Positions 45,820-53,594 of a stretch of DNA of 61,397 bases are shown here, piece after piece. Source of the DNA: an uncultured Bacteroidales bacterium (GTDB taxonomy: Bacteria; Bacteroidota; Bacteroidia; Bacteroidales; Porphyromonadaceae); NCBI GenBank assembly GCA_902489445.1, contig CABTZX010000006.1:1-61397 (forward strand). The letters are read 5' to 3'. A program made the translations under genes and the position numbers. The notes beneath the pieces are model-generated. The model ran no database searches and was not told where the DNA came from. It saw nothing but the letters and a program-made list of their open reading frames with translations. Position 1 is the stretch's first letter, and each line of letters begins with the position of its first letter.

Positions 45820-47127
45820 CTATTCTCCCTTTTCTTCGGTTTGATCCGCTTCCGCAATTGCGTGCTCTGAACTATCTGCTGTTATTGCTTGCCGTTCCAG
45901 AGCATTGCGTTGTGCTAAAAGCGCATTTTCTTTCTTTATGATACGGGTTAGTGCTACTGTCAGGCCAAACCCGAAAGCCATCGCTAAATAAGAAGAGCCC
46001 CCTTTGCTGATTAAAGGCAACGTTTGCCCCGTTACCGGCGCAAGACCGGACGCAACCGACAGGTTCAGAAGCGCTTGAGCGGTAAATAGCACGCCAAACC
46101 CATACAGAATGAGGCGCTGTTGTTTGCGAATGGCTCGTTTGCCCCACGCACCTATTCGGAAGAAGAAAAATAGGTATAGAATGGGAACGCCCAAAACGCC
46201 TAATATCGGCCCCCACTCTTCGATGATGATGGCATAGATAAAGTCGTTTTTTGATTCAGGCAAGTAGTCGCGCCCGCGGCTATTCCCCGGTAACACGCCA
46301 ATAGGGGTAGTTCCGCCGTGCGCAATGGCTATTTTGGCGTAGTTCTTTTGCAGATTGTCGTCCGTAATACGGTATTTCAGCTGATCCCGCTCCTGTGGCG
46401 ACAATGTGTAGTATTCCTCTTTGGTCAAACCGCCGTAGTCGCTTTCCATACGTGCAAGCCACGTTTTGGCTCGTCCCATATGTTCCAGCATACTGTTCGG
46501 GAGCCGCGGCAGGAAAATCACCAGTAGAAGCACAAAGAACAGCCCCACACCGGTCAATTTGAGGAAATCCTTGGTAGGCGCATTCCCGATAAAGCAGAGC
46601 ACCCACGCGAATAAAATAATCAAAATTGAGGTGGAACCGCTTTGCGATACGATGAGCATTACCGAAATGAGCGTCAGTACTACAAAGGACCAAAATGCCT
46701 GTCGCCGTGGCATACGTATCGGCGCGCCCAAAAAATAGGCACCGATCAGTACAATCGCCATCTTTAGAATTTCGGATGGCTGTATACTTATTCCCAAAAA
46801 GTTGATCCACCGTTGTGCTCCGTTGGCCGTTTTCCCCTTTAGCATCGTAATGAATGCCAGCAAGATGGCTATCCCGTAGAGCCAAAAGTGCATATTCTTG
46901 ATGAAACGCCAGTTGAGCCGCGACGTGGCAAGCGCTACGATGGTAGCCAGCACCACGATACCTATATGCTTTACGATCGGCATCATGTCTCCGGATTTGT
47001 ATATTTCTTGTCCAGATGCGCTAAAGCCCTCTACAATAGAGATTAGGATGAAGAAGAAGTATATCCCCCACAATCCCAAATCGCCCTTGAACAGAGCTCT
47101 CAGTCCGTGCCTGCGGTCGTTGGTCAT
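45820..47127 (-). CDS. ftsW: FtsW, division-specific SEDS glycosyltransferase
   Basis: 435 residues from MTNDRRHGLRALF; the longer upstream frame runs into murD and is not real. Multiple transmembrane segments, with the SEDS motifs GAQRWINFLGISIQPSEILK and a C-terminal LPLISKGGSSYLAMAF. Polymerises lipid II at the septum. Its ATG overlaps the murD stop by 4 bases. Confidence 0.95.
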   Translation of the reverse strand: MTNDRRHGLRALFKGDLGLWGIYFFFILISIVEGFSASGQEIYKSGDMMPIVKHIGIVVLATIVALATSRLNWRFIKNMHFWLYGIAILLAFITMLKGKTANGAQRWINFLGISIQPSEILKMAIVLIGAYFLGAPIRMPRRQAFWSFVVLTLISVMLIVSQSGSTSILIILFAWVLCFIGNAPTKDFLKLTGVGLFFVLLLVIFLPRLPNSMLEHMGRAKTWLARMESDYGGLTKEEYYTLSPQERDQLKYRITDDNLQKNYAKIAIAHGGTTPIGVLPGNSRGRDYLPESKNDFIYAIIIEEWGPILGVLGVPILYLFFFFRIGAWGKRAIRKQQRLILYGFGVLFTAQALLNLSVASGLAPVTGQTLPLISKGGSSYLAMAFGFGLTVALTRIIKKENALLAQRNALERQAITADSSEHAIAEADQTEEKGE

Positions 47128-48497
47128 AACGATGCGTTTTCGTGGTTGCTCTTCCGTTTCAGCACTTCGGCGCGGAACTGATCGCCACGATCCTCGTAAT
47201 TGTGGAACAGATCGAAGCTGGCGCAGCAGGGCGAAAGCAGCACCACATCTCCCTTTTCCGCCATGGCAGCGCATTTGCTGATCGCTTCCGGTATGGAAGT
47301 CGCTTCGTCATAAGGGAGCAGATTGCCGAAAAAGTTGCGCAATTTGGCATTATCCTTCCCGAGAAAGAGGAGCGAACGGCACTTTTCAAGCACCAAATCT
47401 TTGATTTCGTTATAATCGTTCCCTTTGTCGGTTCCGCCCAAAATGAGCACCACGGGGCGCTGTTGCGTTTCTAACGCATATATGGTGGAGGCGATGTTGG
47501 TCGCCTTGCTATCGTTGATGTACGATACTTCGTCCAGATCCGCCACATATTCCATCCGATGCGGTACATTGGTGAATTGGTGCAAAGCGTCCCTAACCGC
47601 TTCAGCCGGTATGCCCAAACTGCGTGCCGCCAAGCCGACTGCCATCGCATTGAGTAGGTTGTGTTTGCCCGGAAGGGCTATTTGGTCGGTCGGAATCTCA
47701 AGAGGCGCCATCCCGTTTTCCGCACAAAAGCAGAGCGCACTGCCATCTTCCTTCAGAAATGCCCGCGCGCCTTTGTCCGAGCGGAGCGAGAAGCTCTTCA
47801 GCTCGTACGGAGCATTGGCGGGAATAAGCGCGGGAGTGAGGGCATCCTCACGCCAATAGATAAAGCTATCACCGGTGCCTAAGTTCATCGCTATCCGCAT
47901 CTTAGCCGCCGCGTAGAGCTCTATTTTGTGTTCGTACCGGTCTAAATGGTCCGGCGTAATATTGAGGAGCAATGCCACATCGGGATGAAACGTTTCAACG
48001 CCCTCTAATTGGAAGCTGCTTAATTCAGCTACGAAGTAGTCGAACCCGCCTTGTAGTACAGCGCGAGCCATCGAAAAGCCCACGTTGCCGCAGGCAATGG
48101 CGCGTTTACCCGCTTTTTTGAGCAGATGGGTCAGCCAGGTTACCGTAGTCGTTTTGCCGTTGCTTCCGGTTACGGCTACTAATTTGCACGATTGCGGCAA
48201 GTAGCGCGAGGCAAACTCAACCTCACTGATGATAGGAACATTCCTTGAGCGGAGCCGCTTGATCGGGGCTGCCGTGGGAGGTACACCGGGACTTTTGATC
48301 ACTTCCTGCGCGGCGTCAAGAAAAGCCTCCGAATGACCGCCCTCTTCAAATGGGATCTGCGCTGCGATCAGTTCCTTGCGATAATCCTCTGCGATGCGTC
48401 CGCTGTCGCTAACCGCGCATTCAATTCCCTTTGATTTAGCCAGAAGTGCGGCACCCACACCGCTTTCGCCGCCACCCAATATCAGTAAAGCTGCCAT
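47124..48497 (-). CDS. murD: UDP-N-acetylmuramoylalanine-D-glutamate ligase
   Basis: Adds D-Glu to UDP-MurNAc-L-Ala. 457 residues. The N-terminal fold is LILGGGESGVGAALLA, the ATP loop VTGSNGKTTTVTWL, and the carbamylated-Lys region and C-terminal LSPCCASFDLF are present. It is the first gene of the dcw block in this window, with no mraY or murE upstream. Confidence 0.97.
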   Translation of the reverse strand: MAALLILGGGESGVGAALLAKSKGIECAVSDSGRIAEDYRKELIAAQIPFEEGGHSEAFLDAAQEVIKSPGVPPTAAPIKRLRSRNVPIISEVEFASRYLPQSCKLVAVTGSNGKTTTVTWLTHLLKKAGKRAIACGNVGFSMARAVLQGGFDYFVAELSSFQLEGVETFHPDVALLLNITPDHLDRYEHKIELYAAAKMRIAMNLGTGDSFIYWREDALTPALIPANAPYELKSFSLRSDKGARAFLKEDGSALCFCAENGMAPLEIPTDQIALPGKHNLLNAMAVGLAARSLGIPAEAVRDALHQFTNVPHRMEYVADLDEVSYINDSKATNIASTIYALETQQRPVVLILGGTDKGNDYNEIKDLVLEKCRSLLFLGKDNAKLRNFFGNLLPYDEATSIPEAISKCAAMAEKGDVVLLSPCCASFDLFHNYEDRGDQFRAEVLKRKSNHENASL

Positions 48498-48535
48498 AAA
48501 TAACCTACTTTTTCGCCTCTTTTCACTATGCTTTG

Positions 48536-48543
48536 CAAAGGTA
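48536..48543 (-). promoter_or_regulatory. -7 box of the murD-ftsZ operon
   Basis: TACCTTTG on the minus strand, 38 bases before the murD start. It implies that murD begins its own transcript here. Confidence 0.55.
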
Positions 48544-48582
48544 AGAAATCAAACCCTTAAATCCTCCCTTCTATCATGATTA

Positions 48583-49044
48583 CTTATTCCTCCGTACCTT
48601 TCCGCGCTTTCCTACACACCTCTCCGCGCTGCCCTCCGCACCTCCCGGCGCTTTCCTCCGTACCTCCCGACGCTTCCCTCCGTACCTCTCGGCGCTTCCC
48701 TCCGTACCTCCCGGCGCTTTCCTTCGTACCTCCCGACGCTTCCCTCCGTACCTCCCGACGCTTTCCTCCGTACCTCCCGACGCTTCCCTCCGTACCCTCT
48801 CGACCGTTTCTTCGTAGAATCTCGATCGTTTCTACGTAGATCCTCAACCATCTGTATATACATCATCGATAAATCCTTTAAAGAAGTTGTATAAATCGTT
48901 TAAAGGATTTGTATGAGTTGTTTTAAGTATTCGTATAAATCCTTTTAATAATTTATCGAGAAGGTACGTACAAAAGATCGGAAAGGATGCAACAAACGAT
49001 CGAGAAGTATCGAAGAAACAATCGAGAAGGGTGGGAGGCTTCAT
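48583..49044. repeat. Composite 22-bp array, copy D (21 units)
   Basis: Twenty-one consecutive 22-bp units with no insertion or deletion. Nine C-rich units (48583-48780) share CGCTTTCCTCCGTACCTCCC with few changes. Then come the left block (48781, 48803, 48825, 48847), the AT-rich central block (48869, 48891, 48913, 48935) and the right block (48957, 48979, 49001, 49023). The first nine look like an expansion of the left-arm unit. Reading frames across this stretch on both strands show a 22-residue period simply because three units make 66 bases; I regard them as false. Confidence 0.92.
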
Positions 49045-49091
49045 TCGTCGGCATCGAACTATGCCCGTCGGTTCTCTGTAAAAGGAGCGGA

Positions 49092-49595
49092 TTAGGAGCG
49101 TAGGGTAGTGCGGAGCTGTTCCCAGGAGGGCATCTCTTTTAGGAAGGTAACGCGGTTCTGCTCATAGTCGATGTGCGCGGCAATCAGCGTCATGCCGTTG
49201 CTTGCCACCAAAAAGGGCGCTCGGTAGTGTACATTGTAGGAGCTCAGTTGGTTCCATACTTTTTCGGTAAGCGGTACTTCGGGCGCCTTGAACTCAATAA
49301 TCATCCATACCGCTCCACCGGTTCCGAAGACGAGGGTATCGGTACGTCCGCGTCGCAAAGAGTCTTGCAGTAGGGCTTCGTTGCCCAGAGCGATGAGCGG
49401 ATATCCCAAGCTGTGGGTCATCCAATGGATAAAGTGCTGCCGAACCCACTCCTCCGGGGTTAGTGCCACCTCCTTACGCCTTACGCAATCGTATATAAAG
49501 GGTTTGCCGCTTCGGAGGGTCACTTTAGCGGGATATGAGGGCAAATTAAGCCCATTATCATTCGGTTCAGCTCGAAATGGCTTCGTGGTACTCAT
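49092..49595 (-). CDS. HsdR N-terminal (PD-(D/E)XK nuclease-like) domain protein
   Basis: 167 residues from MSTTKPFRAEPNDNG; the upstream frame runs into the divergent amn gene. It matches the type I restriction enzyme R-subunit N-terminal domain as a stand-alone protein. The putative nuclease motif is GRTDTLVFG (Asp) followed by MIIEFKAP (E-x-K). No methylase, specificity or helicase gene is nearby, so it is not a complete restriction system. Function is unknown. Confidence 0.85.
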   Translation of the reverse strand: MSTTKPFRAEPNDNGLNLPSYPAKVTLRSGKPFIYDCVRRKEVALTPEEWVRQHFIHWMTHSLGYPLIALGNEALLQDSLRRGRTDTLVFGTGGAVWMIIEFKAPEVPLTEKVWNQLSSYNVHYRAPFLVASNGMTLIAAHIDYEQNRVTFLKEMPSWEQLRTTLRS

Positions 49596-49604
49596 TGCTT
49601 TTCC

Positions 49605-49612
49605 TACCTTTG
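49605..49612 (+). promoter_or_regulatory. -7 box of amn (half of a palindrome)
   Basis: TACCTTTG ends 13 bases before the amn ATG. It forms the left half of the perfect palindrome CTACCTTTGCAAAGGTAG at 49604-49621 together with the opposite-strand box. The expected leader is only about 10 bases. Confidence 0.55.
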
Positions 49613-49620
49613 CAAAGGTA
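49613..49620 (-). promoter_or_regulatory. -7 box of the HsdR-N gene (other half)
   Basis: TACCTTTG on the minus strand, directly abutting the plus-strand box. It ends 17 bases before the HsdR-N start codon. Confidence 0.55.
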
Positions 49621-49625
49621 GTGAT

Positions 49626-50405
49626 ATGATGGAAACAAAGAAGGAAATAGTAACTGATTGGCTGAAGCGCTACACGGGGCGCGAGCCGGAGGCATTTGCT
49701 CCCTATATACTGTTGTGCAATTTTAGCCGTTATTTGGAGCTGTTCGCCCAAGAACATAAGGTGCCGATTGTGGGTCAGAGCCTTGCGATGCCCAATGCCG
49801 GTACGGAGGAGATAACGCTTATACACTTTGGAATGGGAAGCCCCAATGCCGCTACGATGATGGATCTACTGAGTGCCATTATGCCGCGAGGCGTGCTGTT
49901 CCTCGGTAAGTGCGGTGCGCTCAAGAGCCGCCTCTCGGTGGGCGATTATCTGCTACCGATAGCCGCTATTCGTGGGGAGGGAACAAGCAATAGCTATCTG
50001 CCTGCCGAAGTGCCTTCGTTGCCTTCGTTCCGCATATTGCGGGCTGCCGATGAGGCACTCGAACGGCGACGGCTTCCCTTTGCAGCGGGGACCGTCTATA
50101 CAACTAACCGACGCGTGTGGGAACACGATTATCATTTTAAACGATATTTGCGCACTACTCACGCGGAAGCTATAGATATGGAAACGGCAACGCTCTTTAC
50201 AGTGGGATATGCCAATAAGATCCCCTGCGGCGCGCTACTCGCTGTTTCGGATCTTCCTATGACTCCGGACGGCGTGAAAACGGATATAGGCGATAAGGAA
50301 ACAACGCAGCGCTACACGGCAGAGCATCTGGCTATTGGGGAAGAAACGCTTCATATTTTGCGTTACGAACAGCAATGTTTAAAGGGAATACGCTTCGATT
50401 GGTAA
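49626..50405 (+). CDS. amn: AMP nucleosidase
   Basis: Hydrolyses AMP to adenine and ribose 5-phosphate. 259 residues, the short form with the nucleoside-phosphorylase-like fold only. FLGKCGALKSRLSVGDYLLP and EAIDMETATLFTVGYAN hold the nucleobase and ribose sites. Two adjacent ATGs (49626 and 49629) are possible starts. It is followed 12 bases later by holA. Confidence 0.92.
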   Translation: MMETKKEIVTDWLKRYTGREPEAFAPYILLCNFSRYLELFAQEHKVPIVGQSLAMPNAGTEEITLIHFGMGSPNAATMMDLLSAIMPRGVLFLGKCGALKSRLSVGDYLLPIAAIRGEGTSNSYLPAEVPSLPSFRILRAADEALERRRLPFAAGTVYTTNRRVWEHDYHFKRYLRTTHAEAIDMETATLFTVGYANKIPCGALLAVSDLPMTPDGVKTDIGDKETTQRYTAEHLAIGEETLHILRYEQQCLKGIRFDW

Positions 50406-50417
50406 AGAAATTACGCA

Positions 50418-51467
50418 ATGGCAAAAGCACAAGATGCGGAGGGAGCCGCTCTTCTTACTCCTACACAGGCAATTACGCAGCTTAAAAGTAGATTGGCGGA
50501 TGGGAAGCTTTTCCCCGAACTACTCCTCTATACGGGCGAAGAACCGTACTATTTTGAGCAAATTGAGGCGCTGATTGCCAAAACGTATCGCGATACCGCT
50601 TCGTATCTATACGGAAACGACTGCACATATTCGGACATTGCGCTCGATATTCAGTCTGCTTCCCTCTTTGTTACCGAGAGGGTTGTGGTGGTAAAGGAGG
50701 CGGAATCGGTCAAGGATTTGGATAAACTGATCCCAACGATCTTGCGAATGCCGCAAGGAACATCGTTAGTTTTGGTCTATCAGGGTGATATGGCGTACAA
50801 TGCGAAGAAGTTGTTTGGCGCCTTCCGAGCACTGCCCGGCGCGCAAACGATGATTGTTGTTTCCCCGCGCATTACCAGTCGCAGAACCATTCTTTCCATC
50901 GTTTCGCGTGCCGCAAAGGAACATAATGTGGAAATTACCGATGAAGCTGCCGAAAAGCTTCTGGAGCGGGTCGGCTTTAATGCCGTAACGATTACCAAGG
51001 AGATTGCCAAGCTTGCGGTGATTGCTGCGCAGAGTGGGCGGATCGAAGCCAATATGGTCGAGTTTCTTGTAGGAGAATCGCTTCATTACACTACGGACGA
51101 TTTCTGTCAAGCTCTATACAAAAAGCAGCGTCGCGAGGCTCTTTCCATCGCTCAATATATGACTAAAAGCCCAACGGATTATCCGCTTCCGCTCATTGTG
51201 GCAACTCTTTATGCATTCTTTTCCAATCTGATGGTGGCGGCTTATCAGCGGGACCGGAGCGAAAAGTCCATCGCTTCCGCGCTCAACCTTAAGAATGCGT
51301 ATCAAGCGCAACGTTATTCTGCTGCGTTGTGGCTCTTTAAGCCGATGCAGATCTTCAATATTGTGCACGAACTGCGCCTTGCCGATGCGCGGCTGAAAGG
51401 AGCCGAAGAGGGTGATTATGAGTACGAAAGCATCCTCTTTAGCTTAGTCTACCTCATTCTCGCCTGA
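50418..51467 (+). CDS. holA: DNA polymerase III subunit delta
   Basis: Clamp-loader wrench subunit, 349 residues. The N-terminal FPELLLYTGEEPYYFEQIEALI segment and the middle VSRAAKEHNVEITDEAAEKLLERVG region are typical of HolA. It opens the beta clamp with the tau complex. Its place beside amn and the HsdR-N gene suggests only shared transcription. Confidence 0.9.
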   Translation: MAKAQDAEGAALLTPTQAITQLKSRLADGKLFPELLLYTGEEPYYFEQIEALIAKTYRDTASYLYGNDCTYSDIALDIQSASLFVTERVVVVKEAESVKDLDKLIPTILRMPQGTSLVLVYQGDMAYNAKKLFGAFRALPGAQTMIVVSPRITSRRTILSIVSRAAKEHNVEITDEAAEKLLERVGFNAVTITKEIAKLAVIAAQSGRIEANMVEFLVGESLHYTTDDFCQALYKKQRREALSIAQYMTKSPTDYPLPLIVATLYAFFSNLMVAAYQRDRSEKSIASALNLKNAYQAQRYSAALWLFKPMQIFNIVHELRLADARLKGAEEGDYEYESILFSLVYLILA

Positions 51468-51475
51468 TCGTTCTG

Positions 51476-52390
51476 ATGGATTCCCTCTACGAACGGGTTC
51501 AAAAGAGCAATTTCGCCTCCTTCATTGCCCGCTACTTTCCCGGGGAAAAGGTACAGAAGATCTCAATTTCTGCCTCTTCTGCTTGTCCTTTGCACGGAAA
51601 AGAGCGTGGCGAGGTATGTACCTATTGCAGCAATCGGGCCTTCAGTCCCGCGTATGCCCTTCGCGAACAGCCCATTGAACAGCAATTGGCTGCCGGAATC
51701 GACTTCTTTCGCTACAAGTACCCATCTATGAGGTATTTGGCGTACTTTCAGTCCTACACCACAACTTATGCATCTCGCGCGCAACTCATCGATAAGTTCC
51801 GCACAGCGGCCGCCTATCCCGGCGTGGTCGGTATTGTCATTGCCACGCGTCCCGACCTGATGCCCGAGGCTCTGTTGGACGAATTGACCCGATTGGCAGC
51901 GCAACGCTTCGTGATGGTAGAATACGGCATTGAGAGCACACTTGACCGAACTTTGCGAAACGTACATCGCGGTCACGATTACGCAACCGCTTGCGATACC
52001 ATCCGACGCACCGCTTCACGCGGCATTCCGGTGGGAGCACACCTTATATTGGGCTTGCCCGGGGAGACGCGCAGTGAGATGCTCGAACACGCCATACGCC
52101 TTAACGAGCTTCCCTTGGATACGCTCAAGCTGCATCAACTGCAAATCCTGAGGGGAAGTCCCATGGCTACAGCATATCAAATGGATCCGAGCCGCTTTAA
52201 GCTCTTTGATCCCGAGGAGTATATCGAGTTGTGCCTCGATTTTCTTGCCCTGCTGAAGCCCTCCGTTACGGTAGAACGCTTCATTGCTTCGGCTCCCGAT
52301 GCCGAGCTGATCGCACCCCGTTGGGGTATCAAGAACTACGCTTTCACGGCGCGCCTGCTCAAAGCTGCCCAAGAACGTGAGAGTCACTGA
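51476..52390 (+). CDS. yhcC: Radical SAM protein, YhcC/TIGR01212 family
   Basis: 304 residues. The cysteine motif is CPLHGKERGEVCTYC, the YhcC-type spacing for a [4Fe-4S] cluster rather than the common CxxxCxxC. It is followed by FRYKYPSMRYLAYFQSYTTTY and VEYGIESTLDRTL, then HLILGLPGETRSEM. The exact reaction of the family is unknown. It lies 8 bases after holA. Confidence 0.93.
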   Translation: MDSLYERVQKSNFASFIARYFPGEKVQKISISASSACPLHGKERGEVCTYCSNRAFSPAYALREQPIEQQLAAGIDFFRYKYPSMRYLAYFQSYTTTYASRAQLIDKFRTAAAYPGVVGIVIATRPDLMPEALLDELTRLAAQRFVMVEYGIESTLDRTLRNVHRGHDYATACDTIRRTASRGIPVGAHLILGLPGETRSEMLEHAIRLNELPLDTLKLHQLQILRGSPMATAYQMDPSRFKLFDPEEYIELCLDFLALLKPSVTVERFIASAPDAELIAPRWGIKNYAFTARLLKAAQERESH

Positions 52391-52412
52391 TCCATACGTC
52401 CGGAGCCGTCTC

Positions 52413-52500
52413 TCAATAGGTATATAGGTTTCGTTTGATAGGTATATATCTTTGAAGTGATAGGTATATAAGTTTCATCTGAAAGGTATATACCTTTCGT
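52413..52500. repeat. 22-bp TATATA tetrad, locus 4
   Basis: Four TATATA cores at 52421, 52443, 52465 and 52487, exactly 22 bases apart, each preceded by ATAGG or AAAGG. It fills the gap between yhcC and the cytidylate-kinase-like gene. Confidence 0.9.
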
Positions 52501-52633
52501 CAGGGTGGTATGTAACTGTCTTGATCCGCTCGTACTCGTTCGGTTCCTTATAGCGATCTCTTTCGAGCGGTTTCTGCCTCGCGTTCCGCGGATTATGTGT
52601 AACTTAGTCGCGGCAAAGAGGAATGGTCAGGCT

Positions 52634-53248
52634 ATGGCATTCAGAATTATCACAATAAGCCGTCAGTTTGGCAGTGGCGGACGTACCATTGGGAAACGCT
52701 TGGCGGACGAGCTTTCGATCTCGTTCTTCGATAGGCAGATTATCGAGGAATTATCCGATGCGTACGGCTTTTCGGAAGAGTACATCGAATCGCGTGGTGA
52801 GTACCAGCCGAGTAGCGCCTTGGATTACGTGCCTCTTACCGTGGAAGGGCCCGGCTTGCAGCACCCAACCACCACTCCGAGCGACCGAATTGTCAATGCG
52901 CAATACGACTTCATCGCATCCCTTGCCGAAAAGGAGCCGTGCGTGATTGTGGGGCGCGCTGCAGACTATATCCTGCGCGGCAGAAACGATGTGCTCAACG
53001 TGTTTATCCATGCCGATGATGAAAGTCGTATCCGCCGAATTGTGGATCGCTATCATGCCGCCGATAATGCCGCCGAAGCTGCCAAGTTGATCAAAAAACG
53101 CGATCGGGCACGCAAACGCCATTATCGCTACTACACCGGAAGAGACTGGGGCGATGCCGACCTATACCACATTTCGCTCAACAGCGGTAAGCTCGGCGAG
53201 GAAAACTGCGTCACCATCATCCGCCACCTCTATCAATATATCCCCTAA
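52634..53248 (+). CDS. Cytidylate-kinase-like protein
   Basis: 204 residues from MAFRIITISRQFGSGGRTI. The earlier in-frame start at 52505 lacks similarity. The P-loop is RQFGSGGRTIGKRLA, followed by FFDRQIIEEL and IVGRAADYILRGRNDV, as in the AAK/cytidylate-kinase-like family common in gut and oral Bacteroidetes. Substrate not shown; it is probably not the housekeeping Cmk. Confidence 0.85.
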   Translation: MAFRIITISRQFGSGGRTIGKRLADELSISFFDRQIIEELSDAYGFSEEYIESRGEYQPSSALDYVPLTVEGPGLQHPTTTPSDRIVNAQYDFIASLAEKEPCVIVGRAADYILRGRNDVLNVFIHADDESRIRRIVDRYHAADNAAEAAKLIKKRDRARKRHYRYYTGRDWGDADLYHISLNSGKLGEENCVTIIRHLYQYIP

Positions 53249-53528
53249 CCCTACTATGCTCCGTTCCTTGTATGGGCAGCAGTGCGCGAGTGAAAAGAAG
53301 CTGGTAAAGGATTAAAGATAAATACCTCATGTTGGATCTACCGATAGTTACAGACATCTGCAGGGAATCTATTTCAAAGTAAATTGGCTAGATGGAAGGA
53401 AAGAGTCATAGTTTGCTATTTGAAAAGAATATAATTAATAAAAAATGTTAGGGTGTTGGGCTATTGTAGTAGGATCATATTTACGATCTTCTCCCTAAGA
53501 ATATGTCATAAGAATGGGATAAAAAGGA
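53249..53528. other. AT-rich gap between convergent genes
   Basis: No reading frame, tRNA or repeat of the 22-bp type is visible. It is the largest gap here without an array. Confidence 0.5.
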
Positions 53529-53563
53529 GAGGGGAGCAGATCCGTTGCGGATCTGCTCCCCTC
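53529..53563. terminator. Bidirectional terminator
   Basis: A perfect 16-base stem, GAGGGGAGCAGATCCG with its complement, around a TTG loop. TCTTTT follows on the plus strand, and on the minus strand a T run (from AAAAA at 53521-53525) lies just beyond the stem. It should end both the kinase-like and the protease transcripts. Confidence 0.9.
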
Positions 53564-53594
53564 TTTTACTCCGTGGTTACGGAGTTGTGTGGGG

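Noticed and set aside
45820..47274. Longer FtsW frame starting inside murD
   Set aside because: The first 49 residues are a shadow of murD; the ATG overlapping the murD stop is the natural start.
48576..48866. Several reading frames with repeated peptides on both strands
   Set aside because: They lie wholly inside the 22-bp array; three units make 66 bases, so any open frame shows a 22-residue period. No start context or similarity.
48583..49044. Possible CRISPR array
   Set aside because: Units are 22 bases with no unique 30-40 base spacers, vary in sequence, and no cas genes are near.
49596..49826. N-terminal extension of the HsdR-N frame
   Set aside because: It would overlap amn on the opposite strand and pass through the shared promoter; the ATG at 49595 fits the family start.
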